From Leptospira noguchii serovar Panama str. CZ214 (lineage in GTDB: Bacteria; Spirochaetota; Leptospiria; Leptospirales; Leptospiraceae): a stretch of DNA of 64,000 nucleotides. Position 1 is the first letter of the stretch. Each line of letters begins with the position of its first letter. The notes beneath the pieces are model-generated. The model made no database searches. It had not been told where the DNA came from and saw only the letters and a list, made by a program, of their open reading frames with translations. This document shows, in pieces, positions 28,959 through 42,324 of this stretch. The stretch covers positions 62,001 through 126,000 of the forward strand of contig NZ_AKWY02000026.1 in assembly GCF_000306255.2 (NCBI RefSeq). Direction: 5' to 3'. Both the position numbers and the translations under genes were made by a program.

Positions 28959-29063
28959 ATCTTAAAGAGTGTATTGAGGGTCAAAAAAGAAAATCATATT
29001 TTTCCCGACTAACAAACAATAGTTGTAGAATTAAATCTTAAATTCCAATAAGATGTGTAACAG

Positions 29064-30110
29064 ATGAATCTTTCTATTGCAATTTTAGGTTCCGGAAGTA
29101 TTGGAACATACATTGGTTGTAAACTTTTGGCGACTGGAAATACGGTCACATTCTATGGCCGAGCAAGGATTCAGAACGAATTGAAAACTTTCGGTGCGAA
29201 AATTACTGATTATACAAATCAAGAAATTATTCTTCCTCCTAACACAATTTCTTTTACTACTTCTTTTACTGATATTTCGGATGCAGATGTTTTTTTAGTT
29301 ACTGTAAAATCCAAAGACACAAAAGATCTTGCCAGAGAACTCAATGGAATTCTTGAAAAAAGACAAAACAAATCTCAAACCGTTCCGATTGTAGTCAGTT
29401 TCCAAAACGGAGTTCGAAATGCGGAAATTTTAAAAAAAGAACTGAGAGATCTTCCCGTTGAAGTCCTTGCCGGGATGGTTCCTTTTAATGTAGTATCTAA
29501 AGGTAACGGTCATTTTCATAGAGGTACAAGTGGGAATTTAGTAATCGAAGATTCTAAATGTTCACAGACGTTGGTCCAGATTTTCAAACGGGCCGGGCTT
29601 TCTATCAACACACATAAAAACATCTTTGGAATTCTTTGGGGAAAATTGATCTTTAATTTGAACAATTCCTTAAACGCCCTTTCTGGACTTACATTAAAAG
29701 TGGAAATATCAAAACGAGGTTATCGAAAAATTCTTTCCAAACTTATGAAAGAATCTCTTGAAATTTTGAGACTTGCGGAAATTAGACCGATTCGTTCCGG
29801 AAATATGATTCCTAGTTTAGCTCCTATTATCTTGGATCTTCCGGATTTTCTATTTTTTAGAATTGCATCCGGAATGGTTAAGATTGATCCTCAAGCCAGA
29901 TCATCTATGTGGGAGGATTTGATCAAAAAGAGACCGACTGAAATCGATTCTCTCAACGGGGAAATTATTAAACTTGCGGACGTGATGGGTCATCCCGCTC
30001 CTTTCAACAGGGAAATTGTACGATTGATCAAAGAAGCGGAGTTAAATCCTCAAATTTTAAATCTAAGCCCGGAAGAACTTGCCGAAAAATTAAAGATGAA
30101 TTTAAATTAA
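29064..30110 (+). CDS. panE: Ketopantoate reductase family (2-dehydropantoate 2-reductase)
   Basis: 348 aa. The N-terminal Rossmann motif is ILGSGSIGTYIG. Then come VTVKSKDT (the conserved Lys region), VSFQNGVRN, and VPFNVVSKG. The C-terminal helical domain carries ILWGKLIFNLNNSLNALSG (catalytic Lys/Asn) and SSMWEDLIKKRPTEIDSLNGE, the family's signature substrate-binding block. It reduces 2-dehydropantoate to pantoate with NADPH in coenzyme A synthesis. Some family members act on other ketoacids. It is about 40 residues longer than E. coli PanE. Transcribed divergently from the beta-CASP operon with ~100 bp between. Confidence 0.85.
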   Translation: MNLSIAILGSGSIGTYIGCKLLATGNTVTFYGRARIQNELKTFGAKITDYTNQEIILPPNTISFTTSFTDISDADVFLVTVKSKDTKDLARELNGILEKRQNKSQTVPIVVSFQNGVRNAEILKKELRDLPVEVLAGMVPFNVVSKGNGHFHRGTSGNLVIEDSKCSQTLVQIFKRAGLSINTHKNIFGILWGKLIFNLNNSLNALSGLTLKVEISKRGYRKILSKLMKESLEILRLAEIRPIRSGNMIPSLAPIILDLPDFLFFRIASGMVKIDPQARSSMWEDLIKKRPTEIDSLNGEIIKLADVMGHPAPFNREIVRLIKEAELNPQILNLSPEELAEKLKMNLN

Positions 30111-30167
30111 CTGAAATTCTATATAAGAGATTCATTTTATAAAAACTTGATTTCCCATAAAAATAAA

Positions 30168-30300
30168 CGTGGAAACCCTCACACATTACGATAAAACTTT
30201 GAAATGTGGAAATTGCCCGATTCAAATTACAAAAAATGAATGTAGAAATTTATAATGCGATTTAATCTGTGGGAACTCTCACGAATTGCGATTTAAGAAC
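30168..30300. repeat. Family C (GTGGGAACT) repeats
   Basis: Partial units AACGTGGAAACCCTCACA (30167), ATGTGGAAATTGCCCGATTC (about 30203) and CTGTGGGAACTCTCACGAAT (about 30269), with ACAAAAAATGAATGTAGAAA between them. Placed just before a family B element; no coding pattern between panE and the TPR lipoprotein gene. Confidence 0.55.
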
Positions 30301-30313
30301 AAATTATAAAATA

Positions 30314-30412
30314 GAGTTTTTTAAAAATTTCATAGCTCAGCTTAACGAAATTGCTTTAATCGACCGTTTCTATGAAACAGAAATGAATGGAGAATTAATT
30401 TTTCAACAACTC
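30314..30412. mobile_element. Family B element flanked by TA
   Basis: 99 bp starting GAGTTTTTTAAAAATTTCAT and ending AATTTTTCAACAACTC, with TA on both sides (30312-30313, 30413-30414). The interior matches other copies: AATCGACCGTTTCTATGAAA and CAGAAATGAATGGAGAATTA. Confidence 0.78.
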
Positions 30413-30543
30413 TAATGTAGGGACTCATACTTTTAGAAAATTCTTTCTCAAGTTCTTGAGTCGAAGTTAAGTTATTTTTTTAGATGACTTGTCTATTCCA
30501 TATGTAAAATTATATTATGTTTCTGCTTTTTGGTATAAATTCT

Positions 30544-31314
30544 TTAAAGATTTTTAATTCTTTCTTTTATATAAATTTGTAATGTGTTTAGGTATTCTTT
30601 ATGAAGAGGAAATATTTCGATCGCCTTTTTGATTTCTGATTCCGCTTTGGTGATGTCTTTTCTTTTTTCAAAGTAGAATTTAGATAATAAAAAGTGAGAT
30701 TCCGATTGGAATGCTTTAGAACGAAACGGTTTAGAAATACCTTTTTCTAAAGAAGAGATCGCGTCTTCCGAATTTCCTTCCATAATCATACACAAACTAA
30801 AACCGTAATAAGCGTCTCCTTTATCAGAAAGTGAAATTGCGTTTTGAAATTCTTCTAAACTTTCTTTTCTAAGATTTTGTCTGAGATAAAGTATTCCAAT
30901 ATTCTCATGAATGAGAGCTTCTGAGTCCGGCCCTTTTTCTTTTGCAAAAGAAAGAGCTTCTTTATAGATCAATTCGGCTTCTTTGTATTCTTTATTGGAT
31001 TCGTATACGAGACCGAGCCCTCTTTTGCAATCTAAGGACTTAGGATCAAGTCTCAAACATTTTTTAAAATCGTTCATAGCGGCGTTTTGGTTTTTTTGTA
31101 AATAACGAATCCAACCTCGTACATAAAGTAATGCCGCGTTGTCACCTTTCAGTTTAAGATTTTCTTCCGCTTGTCGAAGTTCTTCTACAAGATTTTCTTT
31201 TTCGATGAGATCTCTAATTTCCAAAATGGAAATTGGCTCTTTTTTATTGCAGTTGGCGACTGATAAAACGAATAGGATCAAAGTTAAGATAAATTTAGAT
31301 TGAAGTTGATTCAT
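30544..31314 (-). CDS. TPR-repeat lipoprotein
   Basis: 256 aa from the ATG at 31314, the start of a clear lipoprotein signal: [15 protein letters not shown] then VLSVANC with Cys22. The upstream TTG start at 31353 would bury it. The mature part is almost entirely helical, with four to five tetratricopeptide units (e.g. [58 protein letters not shown]). Probably a periplasm-facing or outer-membrane scaffold binding other proteins. No operon partner. Confidence 0.75.
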   Translation of the reverse strand: MNQLQSKFILTLILFVLSVANCNKKEPISILEIRDLIEKENLVEELRQAEENLKLKGDNAALLYVRGWIRYLQKNQNAAMNDFKKCLRLDPKSLDCKRGLGLVYESNKEYKEAELIYKEALSFAKEKGPDSEALIHENIGILYLRQNLRKESLEEFQNAISLSDKGDAYYGFSLCMIMEGNSEDAISSLEKGISKPFRSKAFQSESHFLLSKFYFEKRKDITKAESEIKKAIEIFPLHKEYLNTLQIYIKERIKNL

Positions 31315-32099
31315 AAATTGTTTTGAATCTAACTCGGATTGTTTAGAACGCAATCCGGAAAAATGATTAGAATTGATTTTCCAAAACTTGTGCTTGCGAT
31401 CAAATTTACTACTCGGACGTATAAAAATGAACTTAATTCAAAATGTGAGATCTCTTTCAAAAAACCAATAAATTGGAGTTAAATGCAAGTTTTGAAAAAC
31501 GTCACATCTTTGATAAAGTAGACTTTGGAACTTTTAGTACGATTGTCATTCATCCGAAGTAGTAAGGAATGATTTTTTACTGATTCCTATAAATTAAATA
31601 CCGCGAATTTTAATCGTAAAACCCTGTTTCAATACGAAATATTGGGAACTCTATTCTATAGTTTTGATGAATAGAGAAAGTTATTATTGTAGAGATAAGT
31701 TTACTAAAGTTGTTTTTTATGTTTTTAACAATTAAGAACTTATATTTGTAGTATCAACCTTTTGATATCTAAAATTTGCTTGTTGATTCTTAAAATATAG
31801 GAATTCCTAAATTATAAAAATGATAAGATGAAAGTTAATTTCTATGATTGAAACGTAATAATCATGAGTCATTCTTTCTAATTGAATTAATTTCACTAAA
31901 AAGTCTTAAATTAGTCTCATTTGATTTTAATTAGAAATAAATTTTATCTTTTTTAATGGTCTCGCCTCTTTTCTCGCAGGATTCTCTAAAAAAACAAATC
32001 CTACAGATTTTTTAAGTTTAATCTTGCGTCTGTTCCTATATGCAATTGACGGCATTGAACTGAATTTCAATTTTAATTTGGAACGGATTTGAGTTCGAG
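31315..32099. other. Gene-free AT-rich stretch between divergent genes
   Basis: No coding region is supported; the short frame at its right end has no protein-like character. A CATCCGAAGTAGTAAGG variant of the dispersed motif occurs near 31554. Promoters for the flanking divergent genes should be here but could not be pinned down. Confidence 0.35.
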
Positions 32100-34181
<2,082 letters not shown>

Positions 34182-34207
34182 AACCTGTTCTTTTCTAAGA
34201 TTGGGTT

Positions 34208-34624
34208 TTAGCCGATCACTACCATTTCACCGGAACATTTGACTTCTCCGGATTCGTCGGAAGCTTCTAACACAACCGTAATCAATTTTTCTCCGTTTTC
34301 TTCTTTTTTACGTTTTATTTTTCCGGTGCATGTAAGTTTTTGACCTGGTTTGGTCATGTTCTTAAACGTAACTCCAAATTCTTTGATTTGTTTTTGATCC
34401 GCCCAAGAAGTACAAAGTCTTCCGAGCTGGGCCATTACATACATACCGTGCGCGATCGTTCCATCTAATCCGGTTTTGCGAGCGAAGTCCGGGTCGTTAT
34501 GAATCGGGTTAAAATCTCCGGAAGCTCCCGCATAACGCACTAGATTTGCGTGAGTAATTACTTCTGTTTTTAAAGGAGGAAGCTCTTGTCCTACTTCCAT
34601 TTTATCATATTCAATTTTACTCAT
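34208..34624 (-). CDS. MaoC-like hotdog dehydratase
   Basis: 138 aa, one hotdog fold. It has the hydratase-2 motif: RYAGASGDFNPIHNDPDFAR with the Asp/His dyad, then GLDGTIAHGMYVMA. It resembles HadB-type (R)-hydroxyacyl dehydratase subunits, which pair with a catalytically weaker HadA/HadC. The partner gene ends 1 nt upstream, so the two are almost certainly a heterodimer. The reaction is presumably reversible hydration of an enoyl-type thioester. The chain length or substrate cannot be read from sequence. Confidence 0.85.
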   Translation of the reverse strand: MSKIEYDKMEVGQELPPLKTEVITHANLVRYAGASGDFNPIHNDPDFARKTGLDGTIAHGMYVMAQLGRLCTSWADQKQIKEFGVTFKNMTKPGQKLTCTGKIKRKKEENGEKLITVVLEASDESGEVKCSGEMVVIG

Positions 34625-34625
34625 A

Positions 34626-35083
<458 letters not shown>

Positions 35084-35194
35084 GTTCCTGAGGTTTGTTT
35101 TTAAAAAGGGCCTTTGACCGGATTCAATCCTACCAAAATGGAAGAATCCGGTCGATGATTTTTTTAGAGAAAAACAGAACAAACGTTCTGTCTG

Positions 35195-36124
<930 letters not shown>

Positions 36125-36195
36125 TTAGGAAAAATTCATCCTAAGAAATGGTTCTTTTCTGTTGTCTCAAGATACAAAACGATTTTTCTGGATTC

Positions 36196-38601
36196 ATGTT
36201 ATTTATTCGATGCTGGGTGTTTTTGATTTTGTTACTTTCGATTCCGATTTTAGAAGGATGTAATCGGGTTTCGAGTTCGGATAAGAACGTAATTAAAAAA
36301 GATTTAACTCGTATTTTGAAAAACAAAGAATTGGAATGTACGGGTGATACAAATCGAGAAATAGAAACGTTTCGTTATTATTGGAAAAAAAATCCGGGAA
36401 GATATTCCGATCTCAATCCTAAGGATCGTTGGAAGAACGTTCAATTGACTCTTTATACGGATGAATCTCTTTTTATCAACGAGTCACAGGATTCTTTATT
36501 TGTTCCCGCGGGTGGAGAATGTATTTTGAAGTTGGACGAGGAGTTCTGCGGAGACGTTTTTCGATTTTACGCTGCGAGTCTTTCTAAAGGAATCGGAGAA
36601 TTTTCGGGTGAAGGTGAGTTGAGGATTTTTTTAGATGATAAACAAATTTTTGAACAAAACTTGAAATCGCAAAAGTTAGAATGGAATCCTTACAGTGCCA
36701 CTTTAGAATTTAAAAACGTCGGAAATTTTAAAACGATTGTAAAAACCGATTTGCAAAGTTCGGAAATTTGGAACCAAACAGAACGGAAGGAAGAAAAAAA
36801 TTGTAATCCAGGCGCTTTTATTAAGATTCGATGGGATTCTAAATCCGGCTCAGGATTATTTTTAGGTTCTCCTTATATATTAGAAAAAAGAAATACAGAA
36901 AAAAAGAATGTGATTTTAATCGTGATCGATGCTCTGAGACAGGATTCTTTGTCTTCCGGTGGTTCCCCGTTTCCTACAACTCCCGTTTTAGATTCTTTTT
37001 CTAAGGATTCGATTGTATTCAAAAAAACGATTGCAAATGGAAATTGGACAAAACCTTCCATGCTTTCTTTTTTTACTTCGGAGATTGCTTCTAACCTTGG
37101 TCTTGGAAACGCTTGGTTTTATACGAGCGCCCAACAAAGAAAAATTTTCTATTCTAAAAAACCTTTTACGTTGCCAAACGCATTTCGAAAAGAAGGTTAT
37201 TTTACGGAAAGTATTATGAATAACGTTTTTCTAATGGATTATACTTCCGTAGGAGTGGATTTAGGATTTCATAAAATACAGCAAGTGGGGAAAGATAATT
37301 TGGACACGGAAGAATTGGTTTCGAGAGCGGAGACTTTTTTTCGGGATCACAAAGAGGACTTGTTCTTTTTACATCTCAATCTAAACACTCCTCATTGGGG
37401 TTATAGACCTCCTTCTCAGTTTTTTCAGGAGTTAAAGGAAAAATCCGATCCATTGTTGTGGAATCAGCTAGACGAATATCAACAAAAATATTTAGGGGAA
37501 GTTCGTTATACAGATTTTCTTTTAGGAAAAATTTTTGATGAGTTAAAAAGGCAAGGGCTTTTTGAGGATTCTTGGATTGTAGTCACGAGTGATCACGGCG
37601 AGTTATTAGAAACTTCTCATTATCATCATCATCATTTTATCGCCGAAAAAGTTTATGCACACGGAGAAACTCATTATGAAAAGGAGATTCGAGTTCCTTG
37701 GATCATTCATCCTCCTAAGTCTTTTTTAAATCGTATTCAAAAAAATGAATTTAGTGATCAAGTTTCTCTTCTCTCTTTGATGCCTACTTTGTTGGGTTTA
37801 AATCAAATTTCGTATCCGATAGATAAATTGAAGGGGAACGATTATTCCAAGTCGATTTTTGGAAAGGAAGGTCCGAAATCAGAACCGGTCATTTATACGG
37901 AAGGAAGATTTTCCGAATCCGTTCTTACACCCAATTTAAAATATATACGTAGATATCCCGGTTATGATTCGGTTCGAAGAACTCGTGAAGGTATTTCTCA
38001 TAAAATGCCTGAAGAACTCTACGATTTAATTAAAGATCCGATAGAATTGGAAAACCTTGCAAATTCAAACTTTATGCTGTTAGGTGAGGCTCGATCTATT
38101 TTAAAAGAAAATCAACTTTCTAAAAATTCTTTTTTTTTGAGGTTACCTAAATGTGAGAATGTTTGCGAACGAGAAATTCGATTTTTTTCTAAGGGGGGGA
38201 TCTATCGTTACGATTTTACAGGGGATTTAAAAGTTCTTCAAGAGGATTCTAAAAACATTGTTTTAAAAATTTTGAATACTTCGGGCGCTTTTGACCAAGT
38301 GCTTGAAGTAAAAACAGTGGACCCTTCTCCTATTTTTAAACTTGAAATCCTGAAAAATGGAATATTAGAAAATTATCGTATAGGTAAATGGGGAATTCGA
38401 TCGGATGTCTCTTTGAAAATTTTGAGAGATGAGCCGGATTATGTTTCTTTGGATAAAATTCCATATCGATATTCTTCTTCCGAGATTCCGTTCGTATACT
38501 ACCATACTGGTTTTTCTGGAGGTAAAGAAACAGAAGAGGCGGCGGCTATGGGGCAAGAAGTGCGTAAGATCCTGGAAAGTTGGGGTTATATCCATCAGTA
38601 A
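36196..38601 (+). CDS. Sulfatase/LtaS-superfamily lipoprotein
   Basis: 801 aa from the ATG at 36196, giving MLFIRCWVFLILLL and lipobox ILEGC (Cys22). An upstream ATG at 36148 would add 16 residues before the signal. Residues ~25-230 are an unassigned N-terminal domain. The core starts KNVILIVIDALRQDSL (first metal Asp) and continues NGNWTKPSMLSFFTSE and VTSDHGELLE. The nucleophile position is Thr (TKPSM) rather than the Cys of sulfatases, as in LtaS-like phosphotransferases. A His-rich stretch, SHYHHHHF, precedes HGETHYEKEIRVPW. Residues ~670-801 form a beta-rich C-terminal domain. Probably a membrane-anchored phospho- or sulfo-hydrolase/transferase of unknown substrate. Confidence 0.8.
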   Translation: MLFIRCWVFLILLLSIPILEGCNRVSSSDKNVIKKDLTRILKNKELECTGDTNREIETFRYYWKKNPGRYSDLNPKDRWKNVQLTLYTDESLFINESQDSLFVPAGGECILKLDEEFCGDVFRFYAASLSKGIGEFSGEGELRIFLDDKQIFEQNLKSQKLEWNPYSATLEFKNVGNFKTIVKTDLQSSEIWNQTERKEEKNCNPGAFIKIRWDSKSGSGLFLGSPYILEKRNTEKKNVILIVIDALRQDSLSSGGSPFPTTPVLDSFSKDSIVFKKTIANGNWTKPSMLSFFTSEIASNLGLGNAWFYTSAQQRKIFYSKKPFTLPNAFRKEGYFTESIMNNVFLMDYTSVGVDLGFHKIQQVGKDNLDTEELVSRAETFFRDHKEDLFFLHLNLNTPHWGYRPPSQFFQELKEKSDPLLWNQLDEYQQKYLGEVRYTDFLLGKIFDELKRQGLFEDSWIVVTSDHGELLETSHYHHHHFIAEKVYAHGETHYEKEIRVPWIIHPPKSFLNRIQKNEFSDQVSLLSLMPTLLGLNQISYPIDKLKGNDYSKSIFGKEGPKSEPVIYTEGRFSESVLTPNLKYIRRYPGYDSVRRTREGISHKMPEELYDLIKDPIELENLANSNFMLLGEARSILKENQLSKNSFFLRLPKCENVCEREIRFFSKGGIYRYDFTGDLKVLQEDSKNIVLKILNTSGAFDQVLEVKTVDPSPIFKLEILKNGILENYRIGKWGIRSDVSLKILRDEPDYVSLDKIPYRYSSSEIPFVYYHTGFSGGKETEEAAAMGQEVRKILESWGYIHQ

Positions 38602-39755
38602 TTTTTGATTTAGATCTTCCTAAAATTTTTTGTCAGTGATTCTGTTGGCTTTATCAATCCGTTCTACTCGCATTTTTAATCCTATTACTCTTTAGAATTT
38701 TAATTTTTGATCTATTGTTTTGTAAACTCTCACACAAATTCAACATTTGTATGTATAAAAGCAGCTCAAAGAATTAATGCTTGATTTTACAAAGATGTAA
38801 AGTTCTCAAAATTGTGTTTAACTTAGAGATATTGGTTTTGTGAAGGAATTTTATAAGCATTTGAACTTGTTAGAGTTGTTGAGTTCAGATCAACAAAACT
38901 TTTTCAATTGACCGTTTCTATAAAACAGAAACTAAGTGGCGATTCATTTTTCAATAACTCTATTTTATTCAATTGTCTAAATAGTAAGTTCAATTGATTT
39001 AATCATCATGATTTGAACTCAAATATAATTCGAATATATGTTCAAAATAAGTTAATTATTATTTCATTTGATTAATATATACTAATTAGTGAATATATTG
39101 GTTTTAGTTAATTGCTGCTCGGTCGTATAAAAATAGTACCAAGTTTATTAGAGGCCAAATTTGGGAAAAAGAGCAGTAATTAAAAAATGATGCAAATACG
39201 GGATTTACGGCATTTTGGAGTAGGGCCAAAATATTCAAGTTATTGAAACAATCTAACTCAGGTATTCTATTTATGCATCCGAGTAGTAGAAGCCGTCTCG
39301 AAAATATCTTAGAATAATCGGAATCTGTATTTTAAGAAAAGATAAAATGTTTATAACAATTTAAATTATTTTCTTTTTATTGGTACTTCGGAATTTGATC
39401 GAGAGACTTTTGTGGCTTTAATATTTTGTTTAGGTTTTTAAAGTCATCTGGATTTACTCAAGTTGAACCTTCTATATAATTTGCGTTGTCTGTCATTTCT
39501 TCGAGTGATTTAGAATAAGATAGGATTATTGTTTTTCACTTAATGAAATTTTTCGCTTTGAGAAGGGCTGTTTCAAATAATGGGTTACTACTTATAGTAA
39601 TAGGATCGTATGATTTATAGAAAGTTATTTATGAAATAGATTTTTAATATTACTGAAACTGTAAAGCGGTGATTTTACGTAAGGATTCTAAGATCGTTAG
39701 ATTTAAATTGTATAAGAAATTGCTTTATTAAATTGAAAAAAGAGAGGGATAAAAG
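38602..39755. other. Long gene-free stretch upstream of the VM protein gene
   Basis: About 1150 bp without a supported gene. It contains a family B element (38873-38960), a CATCCGAGTAGTA motif near 39277 and a half family E element (39291-39350). The 39520-39755 part is AT-rich and should hold the VM gene promoter. A GAGAGGGATAAAAG just before the ATG at 39756 includes the likely ribosome-binding site. Confidence 0.4.
38873..38960. mobile_element. Family B element flanked by TA
   Basis: 88 bp starting GAGTTGTTGAGTTCAG and ending TTTTTCAATAACTC, with TA on both sides. The interior shows CAACAAAACTTTTTCAATTG and ACCGTTTCTATAAAACAGAA as in other copies. Confidence 0.75.
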
Positions 39756-41660
39756 ATGTGTAATTGGAAGAAAGTGTTCATAGTAGTTCTGTTAATCTCG
39801 ATTGGAGTTGGTTTCGAGTATGGTGAAAGCCATACTCGTGTACACGCCGCTTCATCATCAAAGAGCAATTACTCGATCGTTCAAAAACCTACCGATAAAC
39901 CAAAAGATAAAGCGATCAAGATACTTATTCATGACGGAGGGGAATTTTGTTACGGCCCCATTTTTAGCGGAGGTGAGAGTTACATTATAATTGAACAATG
40001 CTGGGAACGACACGTTATGAATGCGAGATACGACGTGTTTCAAAGAATTTCTTATTATATCGAAGACACTTGGTTATGCATTACTGCTCCAGAGACAGTC
40101 ATTCATGCAGAGAAAAATTGGGACTATGTTCATCTTAGACCTTGTACAATCAATGATCCTTTACAGAGATGGATTGTAAAAGACAATTCTTTTTGGACCG
40201 CAGATGGACATTACCGTTTAAAAGATACAAATTGGTATGGTTATATCTCTAGAAACTCTGGAGATAAATATAATCATACATTAGATTCTTCTATGAATGA
40301 TTGGATTAAAACAATAACCACTCCTGGAAACATCAGTATTCAAACTTCCATTGCTTGGGATTTGCAAACTACTCAAGGAAATGAACGTTACTTTGTTCGT
40401 TGGGGAGGTTCGGATAAAAATACTACACCTCTCTATTACAATCCTGAAAGTGGGCATCTTGCTCAGTATGATCCAGTAAGTGGTTTACTCTATTGTATGT
40501 ATTCTCAGGTGGGAAAATCGAATTGGAATTGGGTGAAATGGGCATCTTGTAGTGACGCAGCGATCAGTAAGGATAATCCAGCTTTTTGGAATGTATTTTT
40601 TGAAACGAAAGAAGGAGGAATGATTACTGACTATAAAGGTAATATCCTCAGAGTTACCAGATACGGATTCAATAAGGGTGTTGCTTATGCTGCCAAACCT
40701 TCTTATTTAGAAAAGGACACTACCCATAGCCCCACTTCTTTATTTGCTGTTGATAGAAGCTTACTGGATTGGACACGTTATACGTCCTCTAATCTTGGAA
40801 AAACAGGGCTATATTGTCCGGCTGGTAATCAAGAAAGTCTTGGATATAAAAGAGTTAAAAGGACCTTACCTTCTGATTTTCAATTAACTGAAGATTGGAT
40901 GAATAGACTTTATGCGATAGCTAGATCAACTAATGTTGGTTCTGTTGCAGCTCCACAGAGGCTTGGGTCATGCGGTATTTGTATGCTTCATAGTTTACAA
41001 ATGATAGCAGAAATACTAGAATATCATTCTCAAGGACCTCTTACGAGTGGAGGTTATTTTTTTGATACAGCTACTGATACCGATCCTTTTGACTCTTTTA
41101 GACAACATTCTCCAGAATTAGAAGAATTACTGACGAATGTACCTGAGATTAACTCTTACGGAACTAGACCCCGTTCATTTATATCTACTATACTCATGTT
41201 ACCTCAGTATGAATGGGTGTCTTCTTCTCAATTCAATATTCGGTCTGAAATGTTATCTCATATTAATTCTCTCATCAATTCTCCCCCTGGAAGCATTTGG
41301 TTAGCATTGTTGAGGAGGCAAGGTGTAAGCGGATCTTCGGGGCATGCCGTTCCCATTCTAAGAACCTCTCGGGGGATAGTGGTTATTCCAACGAATTTAA
41401 CTAACACATCTTTGAATACCTATATTCAATTATTAACTCCTACTATGGATCCCAACCAGATAATGAATTTGCTAGAACAAGGAAGGACTATGATAAGACT
41501 TACAACTATACAACCGGTAGGGACTTATGAAAATGCTTTTAGTATCATGGTTTCTAATAGGAATTGTACTGGAGAAGGGGAAGACAGAAGAGGTTCGGGA
41601 CAATACCCAACCAGCGCGTCCGTAAATCAGTGTAAGAGGGGCAGGTGTGTTCTATTGTAA
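39756..41660 (+). CDS. Virulence-modifying (VM) protein, PF07598/DUF1561 family
   Basis: 634 aa, the normal VM length. Signal peptide [17 protein letters not shown] (cleavage about residue 22-32). Residues ~55-200 and ~225-310 carry aromatic QW-type ricin-B-lectin repeats: [30 protein letters not shown]. In this family the N-terminal half is described as an R-type lectin and the rest as a toxin moiety with reported nuclease/genotoxic activity. In the sequence, [13 protein letters not shown] (Gln401, Cys406, Cys409) recalls papain's [19 protein letters not shown] (His530) and IVVIPTN (Asn547) fit the other two papain-triad segments. Secreted AB-type effector by family knowledge; the peptidase reading is my inference. 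Only this copy in the window. Confidence 0.88.
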   Translation: MCNWKKVFIVVLLISIGVGFEYGESHTRVHAASSSKSNYSIVQKPTDKPKDKAIKILIHDGGEFCYGPIFSGGESYIIIEQCWERHVMNARYDVFQRISYYIEDTWLCITAPETVIHAEKNWDYVHLRPCTINDPLQRWIVKDNSFWTADGHYRLKDTNWYGYISRNSGDKYNHTLDSSMNDWIKTITTPGNISIQTSIAWDLQTTQGNERYFVRWGGSDKNTTPLYYNPESGHLAQYDPVSGLLYCMYSQVGKSNWNWVKWASCSDAAISKDNPAFWNVFFETKEGGMITDYKGNILRVTRYGFNKGVAYAAKPSYLEKDTTHSPTSLFAVDRSLLDWTRYTSSNLGKTGLYCPAGNQESLGYKRVKRTLPSDFQLTEDWMNRLYAIARSTNVGSVAAPQRLGSCGICMLHSLQMIAEILEYHSQGPLTSGGYFFDTATDTDPFDSFRQHSPELEELLTNVPEINSYGTRPRSFISTILMLPQYEWVSSSQFNIRSEMLSHINSLINSPPGSIWLALLRRQGVSGSSGHAVPILRTSRGIVVIPTNLTNTSLNTYIQLLTPTMDPNQIMNLLEQGRTMIRLTTIQPVGTYENAFSIMVSNRNCTGEGEDRRGSGQYPTSASVNQCKRGRCVLL

Positions 41661-41722
41661 GCCAGTGAAGAAAGTATTTAGAAATCCATTATACAATTTA
41701 ATCTGTGGGAACTCACATATTA

Positions 41723-41844
41723 AAGTTGTTGAGTTCAGATTAACAAAACTGTTTTAATAGATTTGTTGAAAAATTCAATTTAATAAAACTTCTTCAATTG
41801 ATCTGTTTCCATGAAACAGATGGAGAATCATTTTTCGACAACTC
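41723..41844. mobile_element. Enlarged family B element
   Basis: 122 bp between TA dinucleotides. Starts AAGTTGTTGAGTTCAG and ends TTTTTCGACAACTC. An internal TTTGTTGAAAAATTCAATTT at about 41763 is a second left end, suggesting a nested or recombined copy. Confidence 0.65.
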
Positions 41845-41938
41845 TAATTTTATTGAAGATTCAAAAACGGTTGATTTTAGATTTGGGAATTTGACTCAGA
41901 GCTGTATAATAGAGTATCTGATATTTTGCATTTAAACT

Positions 41939-42251
41939 AACGTGAGTTCGGTATAACTAATGCGAAAGCGATTATTATGCTGCGATCCATAGCGAGCAGC
42001 ATTGAGTTTGAAAAATTCCGAAGGAATTGGAGCGAAAAGAACTCAGCACAACGCTTTCCTATGGGTCGCGTTAACTCAGCGTCTCGCTTCTACGGTCGCT
42101 CGACAGGTCGTGAGCCATTTTAACTATGAAATTTGCGAGCTGCTGCGACGACCCGGGAAACTCAGTGAACGCCTACCTATGGGTCAGCGTTCAGGGAGTC
42201 GTTGCATTGAGTTTATTATTCGCCCCAATTTTCTTACGTCGAATTCACGTT
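41939..42251 (+). mobile_element. Composite family A element carrying three stem-loop modules
   Basis: 313 bp. The ends are AACGTGAGTTCGGTATAAC and TTACGTCGAATTCACGTT, flanked by an AAACT duplication (41934-41938, 42252-42256). It has the same core as the 142-bp copies, but with extra DNA at three places: about 41975-42010 (containing TGCTGCGATCCATAGCGAGC), about 42041-42107 (containing AACGC.. and ..GCGTT arms, then CTCGCTTCTACGGTCGCTCG) and about 42142-42220 (GCGACGAC.. paired with GTCGTTGC, enclosing GAACGC/GCGTTC). An open frame of ~83 codons across it is incidental. Confidence 0.85.
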
Positions 42252-42324
42252 AAACTATGTTTTGCAATAAAAGTGTAAGGTCTAGTAAATACAATTTACA
42301 TTTTTTGAATTTGGAGGTTTTAAA

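Noticed and set aside
37615..37640. Poly-His run as a frameshift artefact
   Set aside because: The frame continues with correct sulfatase-superfamily motifs on both sides, so it is a genuine insert.
42002..42253. Open frame of 83 codons
   Set aside because: It lies entirely inside the composite family A element, and its translation is repeat-derived.
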